Counted from the stretch's first letter, positions 1 through 9,695 are shown. The stretch: DNA of 25,454 nt from Bacillota bacterium (GCA_023424235.1 JAFAEB010000416.1:1-25454); one strand, 5' to 3'. Made by a program: numbers and translations. The notes: generated from the letters alone by a model not told the origin.

Positions 1-23
1 GCACCCTACTATACCATCAGTGA

Positions 24-440
24 TTATAACAAACACTCTTCATCTGTTGGACGATGCTGTGGCAACGTAATATACCATCTCACACCATATTTATCCATTA
101 CAACAGTTGCTAAAGGACTCCACGGAAATGAACATACATCGGTAATAACCTTGCCATCCTCTTTTAAAATTGAAGAAATACGGTAAAACTCATCTTTTGA
201 CTGAACAGTATACACCATCTCAACAGGATTATCATAGGACAAGTTCATGCCATTGGGAAGGTTCGCATCATTTGCTTCAGCAACAGCAAGAAAAGGCTCA
301 CCATCCTTTAATAATTCTGAATGAAAGTAATTACCGTCTTCATTTAATACATGATATCCGAGTTCAAGCCCAAATGCAGTACAATATAACGATGCAGCTT
401 CTTTGCTGTTTTTTGTATAAATCCCTATTCCAATACTCAT
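24..440 (-). CDS. VOC-family (glyoxalase/PhnB-like fold) protein
   Basis: A 138-residue protein with the look of the vicinal oxygen chelate superfamily. The N-terminal strand (MSIGIGIYTKNSKEAASLY) leads into a helix and the AFGLELGYH segment typical of these beta-alpha-beta-beta-beta repeats. A second half ends with VVMDKYGVRWYITLPQ at about residues 113-128, close to the 'D-P-F-G-H-x-W' ending of PhnB-like members. The start is well supported by an AGGAGA site about 8 bases upstream of the ATG. VOC proteins range from glyoxalases to antibiotic-binding proteins, and no residue here decides between them, so no substrate is assigned. The gene lies downstream of polC, separated from it by a long hairpin, and is probably its own unit. 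No clear promoter was found in the 157-base gap. Confidence 0.75.
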   Translation of the reverse strand: MSIGIGIYTKNSKEAASLYCTAFGLELGYHVLNEDGNYFHSELLKDGEPFLAVAEANDANLPNGMNLSYDNPVEMVYTVQSKDEFYRISSILKEDGKVITDVCSFPWSPLATVVMDKYGVRWYITLPQHRPTDEECLL

Positions 441-551
441 AATTTATCTTCTCCTAACTTAAAATACTACATATTCTATTTATTGACCTACATATCAATA
501 AGTACTTTGTATTTAACCATCAACATAAAATAGTATAACAATACCTTTGAA

Positions 552-581
552 TATGGCTCCTGTCAACAGACAGGAGCCATA
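552..581 (-). terminator. Perfect 13-bp hairpin after polC
   Basis: Inverted repeat with arms at 552-564 and 569-581 and a 4-base loop. It begins 16 bases past the polC stop codon. The stem is long and GC-rich for this genome, but on the minus strand it is followed by AUUCAAAGG rather than a U-run. It is either a weak intrinsic terminator or a 3'-end stabilising hairpin for the polC message. Confidence 0.6.
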
Positions 582-597
582 CCACTACTCTCTACCC

Positions 598-3500
598 TTA
601 GCTTAAGAAATCCATCAATGAAATTTGATTTGACATTGGTAAATCACCAAGCAGATTTAAATCTCCCATAAGGTCAACTACTGTCTGGCTGATTTTACAA
701 CGACTCTTAAAATCATCTCTTGATAGGAACTTACCATCAGACACTGCTTCAACAACCGCATCTGCTGCCTTATCACCAAGACCATCAATGGTACTAAAGG
801 ATGGCATTAATTTGCCATCAACAATTTGAAAATGATGTGCTTTGGCTGTATAGATATCAATTGGCATAAATTCAATACCTCTTGCATACATTTCTTGGAC
901 AATTTTCATATCCTTTAATACATCCTGCTCTTTTTTACTTAATTCATTCGATCTTCTTTTATATTCATTAATGTAGCGGTCAAGCCTTTCTTTACCTTGG
1001 CACATTAATTCATAGTTAAACGCAGATGCACGAATACTAAAATAGGCTGCATAATAAGCCAATGGGTAGTACACTTTAAAATAAGCGATACGAAAGGCCA
1101 TCATAACATAAGCTGCTGCATGGGCTTTTGGGAACATGTACTTGATACGTTTACAGGACCATATATACCATTCGGGAACACCAGCTTGTAGCATGGCTTC
1201 CTCCATATCAGGAGTTAAACCTTTCCCCTTTCTAACACTTTCCATGATTTTAAAGGATAAACCATTATCAACTCCTTGATATATTAGATAAGTCATAATA
1301 TCATCTCTTGTACATATAGCTGTTGATAGTGTACATTTCCCTTCACCAATAAGTACCTGGGCATTGTTTAACCAAACGTCCGTACCATGGGATAATCCAG
1401 AGATACGTACCAAATCAGAGAATGTCTTTGGTTTCGTATCACGAAGCATCTGCATAACAAAGTCCGTACCAAATTCAGGGATACCAAGACAACCTAGGTC
1501 ACATCCTCCAATATCTTCAGGCCTTATACCTAGAGCGCTTAGGTTATCAAATAGGGATAAAACCTTTTCTTCATCTAGTCGGATGGTTTTTGCGTCTACA
1601 CCTGTTAAATCTTCTAACATACGAATCATAGTCGGATCGTCGTGTCCGAGTATATCTAATTTTAAGAGGTTATGGTCAATAGAGTGGTAATCAAAATGTG
1701 TAGTAATCGTTTTTGTTGTCATATCATTGGCTGGACGTTGCACTGGTGTAAAGGAATATATCTTTTCCCCATGAGGTAGTACAATAATACCACCAGGGTG
1801 TTGACCTGTAGTACGTCTTACACCTACACAGCCTGAGGCTATACGTTCGATTTCTGCCCTTCTTCTATGGATTCCACGCTCCTCATAATATTTATATACA
1901 TATCCAAATGCAGTTTTATCTGCTAAGGTACCAATGGTTCCAGCACGGAAGGTATGTCCTTCTCCGAATAATACTTCCGTATATTCATGAGCTTTACTTT
2001 GATATTCACCAGAGAAATTTAAGTCAATATCCGGTTCCTTATCACCATAAAAACCAAGGAAGGTTTCAAATGGTATATCATGTCCATCCTTACTTAGTGG
2101 CACACCACAGCTCGGACAATTTTTATCAGGCATATCGCATCCTGAGCTACCTGAGTACTTTCTAACTTCCTCTGAATCGAAATCAGAGTAAAAACAATTG
2201 CTGCAATAATAATGTGCTGGTAAAGGGTTTACTTCTGTAATACCAGACATCGTAGCTACGAAGGAAGAACCTACCGAACCTCTTGAACCAACCAAATATC
2301 CATCTTCGTTGGATTTCCAAACTAACTTTTGAGCTATGATGTACATAACTGCAAACCCATTTGATATAATGGAGTTTAACTCATGTTCTAATCGTTTTAA
2401 AACAAGTTCTGGAAGATCCTTTCCATACATGGAAGTTGCTTTATTGTAGCAAATTTCTCGTAGAGTCTTATCCGAGTCTTCAATGACAGGTGGACATTTA
2501 TCCGGTCTTACTGGTGAGATTTTTTCGATGGAATCTGCAACTTTATTGGTATTGGTAATAACTACCTCCACTGCTTTTTCTTTACCTAAATACATAAATT
2601 CATCTAGCATCTCTTCCGTCGTTCTAAAATAAAGTGGTGCTTGATTATCAGCATCTTTAAAGCCTTTACCTGCCATAATAATTCTTCGATAAACCTCATC
2701 CTCTGGATCCATAAAGTGAACATCACAAGTAGCAACAACTAATTTATTATACTCTTCACCTAAATCACAAATTCTTCGGTTTATATTCATGAGTTCTTCT
2801 TTTGAACTAATATTACTTCGGTCACTATGTATCATAAATTCATTGTTACCTATTGGCTGAATTTCAAGATAATCATAGAAACTTACAATTCTAGATATTT
2901 CTTCTGGTGACTGTTCTCTTAGTATAGCTTGATATAATTCACCGGCTTCACAGGCAGTTCCGATCATTAGCCCTTCTCTATTCTCTAAGAATACACTCTT
3001 TGGAATTCTAGGTCTCTTACTATAATATTCAATGTGAGAAAGAGAGATTAATTTATATAAATTTACTCTACCTATATCATTCTTGGCTAAGATAACAGCA
3101 TGATAGGTCGGCATTTTCTTAATAGCATCTGCTGACATTTTGCCAAGCTTATCAATTTCATCAACTGTTTGTACATCACTTAATTTAAGCATATCAACAA
3201 ACTTTAAGAATATTTGAGCCGTACAAGCCGCATCATCAACCGCACGGTGATGATTATCTAATGTTATTCCTAAAGCTTTCGCAACGATGTTTAATTTATA
3301 TCGATTAAGTTCTGGTAATAATATACGTGCTAAACCAACCGTATCAATTACAGTAAAGTCTGTTTCAAGGTCTAAAAGCTCTGCTTTCTTGTTAATAAAG
3401 CTTACGTCAAAGGAAGCATTGTGAGCAACTAATACACTATCCTTACAGAAGTCAAGGAATGTAGGAAGGACTACATCAATAGTAGGTGCATCAATTACCA

Positions 3501-5085
3501 TATTGTCGTTAATTCCAGTAAGTTCTTCGATTTCATAAGGAATTGGTATTTCTGGATTTATAAATGAACTAAAGGTATCCACCTCTACACCATTTTTAAT
3601 CTTTACAGCTCCAATTTCTATAATTCGATCTTTTACTGGTCCAAATCCTGTGGTTTCTATATCAAATACAACAAAGGTGTCATCAAAGCTTTGCCCTTTA
3701 CTATTTTCAACTACTTCCTTTAAGTCATCTACAATATAGGCTTCCACGCCATAAATAACCTTAAATTCCTTTAATCTATCCCATTCTGACTCAGGAAAAT
3801 CTTTTTTACTTAAGGCATGATTGGCTTCAGGGAAGGACTGTACGACACCATGGTCTGTAATCGCAATTGCTTTATGCCCCCACACAAAGGCACGTTTTAC
3901 TAAATCCTTAACATCTATAACCGCATCCATATCACTCATCATAGTATGTGCATGTAATTCCACACGCTTTTCTATGCTAGTATCCATTTTTATGCTTGTA
4001 AAGTCCGGTATAGTCTTAATACCAACAATGGAAGCTATGGTAATTTCTCTATCAAATTTATCCATTATTGCCATGCCTTTAAGCTTAATAAACTTACCCT
4101 TTTTCAGTACACTAGATAACTCTTCAGACTCTTCAGTTTTAATAAATATTTTACCTTGTATTGAATCTGTAAAATCAGTTAATGTAAAGATAAAGATTGT
4201 TTTTTCATTTCTTAACTCTCTAGCCTCAACATTAATAATTTTACCTCGAATTACAACTTCACCAATTTCATCTTGAATATCCGAAATTGGTACTAAATCA
4301 CCTTCAAAGCCCTTACCATAGATAATATCTGGGTCATTAATCACTTTTTTGTAATTATATTTTGGCTTATCAAAGGTCTTTTTGGATTTGTCTTCTTTTT
4401 GATTTATTTCATTTGCAATGATAGCTTCTTTCTCATGCTCCTGATTTCTCTCGATTTCTTCTTCTTTGAAGGCTCTAGCTGCATGTTCATCAACAGCGAT
4501 AAACTCATCTTTATCATAAGAATTACTATTAGGATTTGTATTTTTAACAAACTCATAAGTAGGCGTACTATCTTCATCACTTTTGATTGCTTCATAATAT
4601 TCAAATACAACTCTTACATCAAAACGAAAGCGAGATTGATATATTTCTTCTAAATGAGTACTTATTCCACTTGCCATTTTTTTAATAAGAAAATTATCTT
4701 CACAAGAAAATATCATTTTATTATCTTCAAATCGAATGTCAGCAAGTTCGAATACCTTATATTCTAAAATACTTCTCTCCCGAAACTCATCCAATATACT
4801 TTCTTTATATAAGTTATATAGTGTTTCTGGATTATACTGAGCAGATAATTGGTATTCTTCACATAAGGACACTAGATTGGCTGTACCTGAAAAAAGCTGT
4901 TTATATAAGTAAAATTCCATCTTTTTTATATGTTTGCGCCCAATTAACCTGCTACTATTTATATATATTTTCATTTCTTGTTTCGATTTTGATAAAACAA
5001 CTCTTTTCACACTAACTTCTTTAAATAAACCAAGTAAATCATTAGGTAAATTATTTAGTTTATCAAACACATCAAAAAATAGCAT
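598..5085 (-). CDS. polC: DNA polymerase III subunit alpha, PolC type
   Basis: Replicative polymerase of low-GC Gram-positives, 1495 residues, in the usual PolC size range. The order is diagnostic. An N-terminal domain and charged linker (about 1-250) precede an OB fold (about 265-355). The PHP domain follows (HAHTMMSDMDA at 378-388) and is split by a DEDDh proofreading exonuclease (DIETTG at 475-480, D560, H613, D617). The polymerase core carries a Cys4 zinc site (C961, C964, C990, C993), catalytic aspartates in PDIDLNF (D1019, D1021) and D1144 in LKLDILG. The C-terminus NQISLMDFLS resembles a beta-clamp binding motif. Intact, with no frameshift. The ATG at 5085 follows an AGAGG site lying inside the end of ispG, only one base after the ispG stop, so translational coupling is likely. 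Confidence 0.98.
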   Translation of the reverse strand: MLFFDVFDKLNNLPNDLLGLFKEVSVKRVVLSKSKQEMKIYINSSRLIGRKHIKKMEFYLYKQLFSGTANLVSLCEEYQLSAQYNPETLYNLYKESILDEFRERSILEYKVFELADIRFEDNKMIFSCEDNFLIKKMASGISTHLEEIYQSRFRFDVRVVFEYYEAIKSDEDSTPTYEFVKNTNPNSNSYDKDEFIAVDEHAARAFKEEEIERNQEHEKEAIIANEINQKEDKSKKTFDKPKYNYKKVINDPDIIYGKGFEGDLVPISDIQDEIGEVVIRGKIINVEARELRNEKTIFIFTLTDFTDSIQGKIFIKTEESEELSSVLKKGKFIKLKGMAIMDKFDREITIASIVGIKTIPDFTSIKMDTSIEKRVELHAHTMMSDMDAVIDVKDLVKRAFVWGHKAIAITDHGVVQSFPEANHALSKKDFPESEWDRLKEFKVIYGVEAYIVDDLKEVVENSKGQSFDDTFVVFDIETTGFGPVKDRIIEIGAVKIKNGVEVDTFSSFINPEIPIPYEIEELTGINDNMVIDAPTIDVVLPTFLDFCKDSVLVAHNASFDVSFINKKAELLDLETDFTVIDTVGLARILLPELNRYKLNIVAKALGITLDNHHRAVDDAACTAQIFLKFVDMLKLSDVQTVDEIDKLGKMSADAIKKMPTYHAVILAKNDIGRVNLYKLISLSHIEYYSKRPRIPKSVFLENREGLMIGTACEAGELYQAILREQSPEEISRIVSFYDYLEIQPIGNNEFMIHSDRSNISSKEELMNINRRICDLGEEYNKLVVATCDVHFMDPEDEVYRRIIMAGKGFKDADNQAPLYFRTTEEMLDEFMYLGKEKAVEVVITNTNKVADSIEKISPVRPDKCPPVIEDSDKTLREICYNKATSMYGKDLPELVLKRLEHELNSIISNGFAVMYIIAQKLVWKSNEDGYLVGSRGSVGSSFVATMSGITEVNPLPAHYYCSNCFYSDFDSEEVRKYSGSSGCDMPDKNCPSCGVPLSKDGHDIPFETFLGFYGDKEPDIDLNFSGEYQSKAHEYTEVLFGEGHTFRAGTIGTLADKTAFGYVYKYYEERGIHRRRAEIERIASGCVGVRRTTGQHPGGIIVLPHGEKIYSFTPVQRPANDMTTKTITTHFDYHSIDHNLLKLDILGHDDPTMIRMLEDLTGVDAKTIRLDEEKVLSLFDNLSALGIRPEDIGGCDLGCLGIPEFGTDFVMQMLRDTKPKTFSDLVRISGLSHGTDVWLNNAQVLIGEGKCTLSTAICTRDDIMTYLIYQGVDNGLSFKIMESVRKGKGLTPDMEEAMLQAGVPEWYIWSCKRIKYMFPKAHAAAYVMMAFRIAYFKVYYPLAYYAAYFSIRASAFNYELMCQGKERLDRYINEYKRRSNELSKKEQDVLKDMKIVQEMYARGIEFMPIDIYTAKAHHFQIVDGKLMPSFSTIDGLGDKAADAVVEAVSDGKFLSRDDFKSRCKISQTVVDLMGDLNLLGDLPMSNQISLMDFLS

Positions 5086-5086
5086 G

Positions 5087-6157
5087 TTATAACCTCTTTT
5101 CTACTATTTTGCACATATTAAGTAATTCTTTACGTAATTCTTCTAATAACATATCCTCTGGTACTTTTTTAATAATTACACCCTTTTTCATTATGATGCC
5201 TTCACCTCTACCACCAGCGATTCCAATATCTGCTTCCCTAGCTTCACCAGGCCCATTTACTACACAACCCATAACTGCTACCTTTATGTCTAGTGGGATA
5301 TCTTGAATCATGGACTCTACTTTATTAGCAAGTTCAATTAAATTAATTTCAGTACGACCACAAGTAGGACAAGAAACCAAGGAAACACCACCTTTTCTTA
5401 GCCCTAAAGTTTTAAGTATTAGTTTAGCAGATTTTATTTCTTCTACAGGGTTACCCGTTAAGGAGACACGTATGGTATCACCAATCCCCTCATATAATAA
5501 AATTCCAAGACCTATTGCAGACTTGATATTACCAGAGTATATGGTTCCAGATTCCGTTATCCCTACATGAAGTGGATAACTTGTCTTAGAAGCAATCAAT
5601 TTATGTGCTTCAATGCTCATTCGTACATCAGAGGATTTTATACTAATAACAATATTATTGTAATTAAGGTCTTCAATAATTTTAACTTTATCTAGAGCAC
5701 TCTCGACGATTCCTTGTGCAGTAACCCCACCATATTGCTCAATCAGATGTTTCTCAAGAGAGCCACTATTAACTCCAACACGGATTGGTATATTTCTCTC
5801 CTTTGCAGCATCAACAACAGCCTTTAGCTTATCATTACCACCGATATTACCTGGATTGATTCTAATTTTATCTGCACCATTTTCTATTGCTTTTATTGCT
5901 AAACGATAATCAAAATGTATATCAGCCACTAATGGTATATGTATACGCTTTTTTATTTCCGAGAAAGCATTACAAGCCTCCATGTTTGGAACTGCGCATC
6001 TTATAATATCACAGCCTTCTCTTTCGAGCTCTAATATCTGATTCACAGTAGCCTCTATATCTTCTGTTTTCGTATTCGTCATGGATTGAATTAATATTGG
6101 ATGATTCCCACCAATTTTTTTATTACCTATTTCTATAACCTTAGTATTTTTTCTCAT
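5087..6157 (-). CDS. ispG: 4-hydroxy-3-methylbut-2-enyl diphosphate synthase (IspG/GcpE)
   Basis: Penultimate enzyme of the MEP isoprenoid pathway, converting methylerythritol cyclodiphosphate to HMBPP with a 4Fe-4S cluster; 356 residues from the chosen start. The N-terminal TIM-barrel part begins with IQSMTNTKT and contains DIHFDYRLA. The C-terminal cluster domain shows SCPTCGRTE (C263, C266) and GCVVNGPGE (C298, E305), the three cysteine ligands and the conserved glutamate. A TTG four codons upstream opens the frame a little further, but that TTG overlaps a GGAG site correctly spaced for the ATG at 6157, so the ATG is preferred. polC follows after one base. The upstream gap to rseP holds a terminator-like structure. 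Confidence 0.96.
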   Translation of the reverse strand: MRKNTKVIEIGNKKIGGNHPILIQSMTNTKTEDIEATVNQILELEREGCDIIRCAVPNMEACNAFSEIKKRIHIPLVADIHFDYRLAIKAIENGADKIRINPGNIGGNDKLKAVVDAAKERNIPIRVGVNSGSLEKHLIEQYGGVTAQGIVESALDKVKIIEDLNYNNIVISIKSSDVRMSIEAHKLIASKTSYPLHVGITESGTIYSGNIKSAIGLGILLYEGIGDTIRVSLTGNPVEEIKSAKLILKTLGLRKGGVSLVSCPTCGRTEINLIELANKVESMIQDIPLDIKVAVMGCVVNGPGEAREADIGIAGGRGEGIIMKKGVIIKKVPEDMLLEELRKELLNMCKIVEKRL

Positions 6158-6172
6158 CTTACACTCCAATCT

Positions 6173-6255
6173 GATGTCTTAAAAAAATAAGCCCAAATTT
6201 GGATGCCATTCTGGCAGACATCTTAAAATATCTACAATGGGCGCCAATTTTGGGC
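6173..6255 (-). terminator. Terminator-like structure between rseP and ispG, possible attenuator
   Basis: On the minus strand a 12-bp stem (6244-6255 with 6191-6202, one A-A mismatch) is followed directly by UUAUUUUUUU at 6181-6190. Its long loop contains a small UGCCA-GAA-UGGCA hairpin (6204-6216). A second 7-bp pairing is possible between 6216-6222 in the loop and 6173-6179 beyond the U-run, just upstream of the ispG ribosome binding site. The terminator is clear; regulation through the second pairing is inference. Confidence 0.7.
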
Positions 6256-6275
6256 TGTATTAGTTAAAAAGTAGT

Positions 6276-6319
6276 TCACACTCCATTTAAATAGCCGATA
6301 TCAATAAGATAAAGTGTGA
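6276..6319 (-). terminator. Possible rseP 3' hairpin
   Basis: Arms UCACACU and AGUGUGA (6313-6319 and 6276-6282) lie just downstream of the rseP stop. They are followed on the minus strand by ACUACUUUUUAAC. The 30-base loop makes it weaker than the next hairpin at 6191-6255. Confidence 0.4.
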
Positions 6320-6331
6320 CTATCATTAAAA

Positions 6332-7690
6332 TTAGAACAATCTACTTATATCATTAAACATTACAAATACCATTAATATCATTAATGCTACAAGGCCAAT
6401 CATATGAACTAAACCTTCTTTATTTTGGTCGATTGGCTTTCCTCTAAGTAATTCAATAAATAAAAACACCAATCTACCGCCATCTAGGGCAGGTATTGGA
6501 AGTAAATTCATTACACCTAGGTTGGCACTTAATAAAATACTTATATAGGCTAAATTAATGAATACAAATAAAGTACCTTCGCTTCTACTTTCCTGATAGG
6601 TCTCTCCAATCATATTAAATATACCGACTGGACCTGCAATATCATCTGTACTAACACGACCTCTCACCAATTGTCCAAGACCTTGTATTGTAGATACAAT
6701 CCAATATTTCACTTCAACTGCACTATATTTAATGACACCTAGTACATTTGTTTTTTCTCTTGCATAATTTATCTTAGTACCAATGGTATAGCCATCACTA
6801 TATAAGGTAGGAGTCACTTCGATCGTCTGTTCTACTCCATCTCTTTCATAAGTTATTTGAACTGCTTTATCTTGTAATGGATTTTCTTTAAAATATTGAC
6901 TAAACTCTTTTCCTGTAGCTATTTTCTTACCATTAACAGCAGTAATAACATCACCAACTTTTATTCCAGCGTTTATCATAGGCATGTTTTCAAATAATTC
7001 TGTTACTGTAACCTTTGAACTATCTCCCATGTAGTAAAATCCTAACCAATAGGTTTTTACTTTTAATGGAGTAATGGTAGTTGTTTTACTTACCCCATCG
7101 CGTTCATAAGTTAAGCTGATATCTTCTCCATTTAAAGGATTCATATAAAAGTAAGTATCCAACTCACGAGCTATTTCAATACGTTTTCCATTAATATGGG
7201 TTATGGTATCTCCTGCTTCAAGACCTGCTAAATCTGCAGGTGAGTCAATTGTTACATCAAGTATATCTGCTGGGTCATATCCGACAACACCTGTAATAAA
7301 CATTGCTAGTATAAATGCTAGTATAAAATTAAATAAAGGTCCTGCAAATATTACTGATATTCTAGCCCATACACCTTTTTTATTAAAAGCTCTATCATCT
7401 TCACTAAATTCATCTTCACCAAGCATCATACAAGAACCACCAAGTGGTAGGATTTTAATAGAGTACTTCGTAGTATCCTTCCATTCTGGTGTATGCTCAT
7501 ATTCATGATGACTTAAGAAAAATCTTGGTCGGTATCCTTTGTCTGTCTTAACTAATGTTACAATTCTAGGCCCCATACCTATAGAAAATTCAGTAACAAA
7601 TATACCATTTTTCACAGCTAGTAAAAAATGACCTAACTCGTGAATAACAATAATGATACTAAATATTAAAATTGCTATAATTATATTCAT
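6332..7690 (-). CDS. rseP: RseP/SpoIVFB-class site-2 zinc metalloprotease (RIP)
   Basis: Intramembrane protease (M50 family) that cleaves membrane-bound anti-sigma factors or signal-peptide remnants; 452 residues. HELGH at 17-21 inside the first membrane helix supplies two zinc histidines and the catalytic glutamate. ALDGGR at 401-406 supplies the third ligand near the third helix. Two PDZ domains lie between membrane segments, at about 145-205 and 228-295, each with a GxxxGDxIxxxNGK pattern. Single-PDZ forms are common in Firmicutes, so two is worth noting. The C-terminal helix is at about 428-447. The ATG overlaps the dxr stop (ATGA), with a GGGAG site inside dxr, so it is translationally coupled to dxr. 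Its target cannot be told from this window. Confidence 0.95.
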   Translation of the reverse strand: MNIIIAILIFSIIIVIHELGHFLLAVKNGIFVTEFSIGMGPRIVTLVKTDKGYRPRFFLSHHEYEHTPEWKDTTKYSIKILPLGGSCMMLGEDEFSEDDRAFNKKGVWARISVIFAGPLFNFILAFILAMFITGVVGYDPADILDVTIDSPADLAGLEAGDTITHINGKRIEIARELDTYFYMNPLNGEDISLTYERDGVSKTTTITPLKVKTYWLGFYYMGDSSKVTVTELFENMPMINAGIKVGDVITAVNGKKIATGKEFSQYFKENPLQDKAVQITYERDGVEQTIEVTPTLYSDGYTIGTKINYAREKTNVLGVIKYSAVEVKYWIVSTIQGLGQLVRGRVSTDDIAGPVGIFNMIGETYQESRSEGTLFVFINLAYISILLSANLGVMNLLPIPALDGGRLVFLFIELLRGKPIDQNKEGLVHMIGLVALMILMVFVMFNDISRLF

Positions 7691-8850
7691 TCTATCTCCC
7701 TTTCCAAGCCTGTAATACCATTTATAAAATCATATGTTTCATTTTCAATATTAAGAATTTCATTAACATCAGGATTTTGTATTTTTTTATGATGATTGAT
7801 GGCTTCTTCAATCAAATCTACAATATCTAAATATTTTATCTCACGTCTTAAGAATTTTGCAACTGCTAATTCATTGGCAGCATTGTAAACAGTTGGTAAA
7901 CTACCGCCTTCTTTTGCAACCTCATAAGCTAATCTTAAACCTTTAAACGTTTCAACATCCGGTTCGCTAAATGTGATACTTGCTAGTTTAAAGAAATCTA
8001 ATCTATCACCTTTTAGCGGTCTTCTTTCTGGATAGTAAATTGCATATTGTATAGGTAATTTCATATCTGGAGTACCAAGCTGAGCCATTATTCCGCCATC
8101 TAAAAATTCAACTGCAGAATGAATTACGCTTTGAGGTTGAATAACAACTTGAATTTTATCAAGGGGAACATCAAACAGCCATTTCGCTTCCATCACTTCT
8201 AAACCTTTATTTACTAAGGTTGAAGAATCAATTGTTATCTTTCTCCCCATCGTCCAGTTTGGGTGACGTAAGGCATCTTCTAATTGAATATGCTCTAAAT
8301 CAGAACGTTTTTTTCCTCGAAAAGGACCCCCTGATGCAGTTAAAATAATCCTACTAACTTCATTTTTTCCTTCACCATTTAAGCATTGAAATATTGCAGA
8401 ATGCTCACTGTCTACTGGCAATAATTTCACACCATATTCTTTTATTAAAGGCATAATGATATGACCAGCTGTTACTAAAGTTTCCTTATTAGCAAGGGCA
8501 ATGTCCTTGCCAGCTTTTATTGCCTCAATGGTTGGCCTAATCCCTATCATACCTACAATTGCTGTAACAACTAAGGTTGATTTTTGCTCAGTCGCGCAAG
8601 TAATTATACCATCAACACCACTATATACTGCTACATTTAAGTCAGCTATTTTAAGTCGTAAGTCTTTTGCTTTTTCATCATCAATGACACTAACCATTGA
8701 AGGCTTAAACTCTCGTATTTGCTGCTCCAATAAATCTATATTGTTACCAGCCGTTAGAGCTGTAACTTTTATATCTTTATTATTTCTAACTACTTCTAAG
8801 GTTTGTGTACCAATAGAACCTGTAGAACCAAGAATAGAAATATATTTCAT
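7687..8850 (-). CDS. dxr: 1-deoxy-D-xylulose 5-phosphate reductoisomerase
   Basis: Second enzyme of the MEP pathway, using NADPH to make 2-C-methyl-D-erythritol 4-phosphate; 387 residues. GSTGSIGTQT at 8-17 is the dinucleotide-binding loop. Metal ligands match the family: D147 and E149 in PVDSEHSAIFQ and E218 in VNKGLEVMEAKW. ASGGPFRG (about 172-179) and HPNWTMGRK (196-204) are also conserved. The frame extends four codons upstream to a TTG, but that TTG is part of the sequence TTGGAGGTTCAA, whose GGAGG is correctly placed for the ATG at 8850, so the ATG is chosen. It sits 34 bases after cdsA and overlaps rseP by four bases. Confidence 0.97.
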   Translation of the reverse strand: MKYISILGSTGSIGTQTLEVVRNNKDIKVTALTAGNNIDLLEQQIREFKPSMVSVIDDEKAKDLRLKIADLNVAVYSGVDGIITCATEQKSTLVVTAIVGMIGIRPTIEAIKAGKDIALANKETLVTAGHIIMPLIKEYGVKLLPVDSEHSAIFQCLNGEGKNEVSRIILTASGGPFRGKKRSDLEHIQLEDALRHPNWTMGRKITIDSSTLVNKGLEVMEAKWLFDVPLDKIQVVIQPQSVIHSAVEFLDGGIMAQLGTPDMKLPIQYAIYYPERRPLKGDRLDFFKLASITFSEPDVETFKGLRLAYEVAKEGGSLPTVYNAANELAVAKFLRREIKYLDIVDLIEEAINHHKKIQNPDVNEILNIENETYDFINGITGLEREIE

Positions 8851-8884
8851 TTGAACCTCCAAACATTATCTTTGTGTTTTATTT

Positions 8885-9682
8885 TTATAATATTTCAGAT
8901 AGTGCATAAACAATAGGTGCAACAAAGATAATACTATCAAATCGATCTAATATTCCTCCATGCCCTGGTATTAGCTTTCCAAAATCTTTTAAATCATGAT
9001 TTCTCTTAATTGCAGATGCTGCTAGGTCACCTAATTGAGATATTACACTAGATGCACCACATATAATTGCATATGCCATCTGTGGGTGCTTAACACCGAT
9101 GATGCTATCTTTAAAAATCGTTGCATATAAAAATCCTATGAGTGCTGCACCAACGACACCACCAATACAACCTTCTAAGGATTTCTTTGGACTTAGTTTT
9201 GGTAAGAACTTGTGCTTTCCAAATAGCATACCTACACAATAAGCGCATGTGTCCGATCCCCATGCTCCTATAAAAATTAACCATACTAATAGGGAACCAT
9301 CATGTAACATTCTAACTTTGTATATAAAACTTAGCATAACAGCTACGTAAAATAGACCAAAAAATATAATAGCAATATGTTCGATTTTATATTTAGGATA
9401 TGCAAAAACATAAATTAACATAAGTAAAATTAAAAAAGTATTAAATAAAAGAACATTTAAATTCTCATATTTAAATAATATTAGTAAATCTAAAACAATA
9501 CAGGCTATATAGCCTACATATCCTAGCAAGGTTTTGTGCATATTAATAGAACGATATAATTCCATTAATCCGATTAAAGATATTGCTAAAATAGTAGCAA
9601 ATAAAACATTTCCACCAAGTACTATGGTAGTTATTGCCACCGCCATTAATATTATAGAGCTACGAAATCGAACCCAAAACAT
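8885..9682 (-). CDS. cdsA: Phosphatidate cytidylyltransferase (CDP-diglyceride synthase)
   Basis: Integral membrane enzyme making CDP-diacylglycerol from CTP and phosphatidic acid, the branch point for phospholipid synthesis; 265 residues from the chosen start. Many hydrophobic helices are followed by the CdsA signature near the C-terminus: SAIKRNHDLKDFGKLIPGHG, then GILDRFDS. GSDTCAYCVG and PKKSLEG are also conserved. The open frame runs 19 codons further upstream, into the end of uppS, but AGGAGG sits about 7 bases before the ATG at 9682. The resulting MFWVRFRSS start with a following helix is typical. The gap to uppS is 13 bases. Confidence 0.96.
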   Translation of the reverse strand: MFWVRFRSSIILMAVAITTIVLGGNVLFATILAISLIGLMELYRSINMHKTLLGYVGYIACIVLDLLILFKYENLNVLLFNTFLILLMLIYVFAYPKYKIEHIAIIFFGLFYVAVMLSFIYKVRMLHDGSLLVWLIFIGAWGSDTCAYCVGMLFGKHKFLPKLSPKKSLEGCIGGVVGAALIGFLYATIFKDSIIGVKHPQMAYAIICGASSVISQLGDLAASAIKRNHDLKDFGKLIPGHGGILDRFDSIIFVAPIVYALSEIL

Positions 9683-9695
9683 ATTGTTCCTCCTG

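Noticed and set aside
170..442. 90-codon plus-strand frame opposite the VOC gene
   Set aside because: Antisense shadow; the minus-strand gene has a ribosome binding site and family features.
3821..4276. 151-codon plus-strand frame opposite polC
   Set aside because: Antisense to the PHP/OB part of an intact polymerase; no ribosome binding site and no recognisable motif.
4404..4610. Short basic minus-strand frame inside polC
   Set aside because: It is an out-of-frame shadow of the charged polC linker, with no ribosome binding site and no family resemblance.
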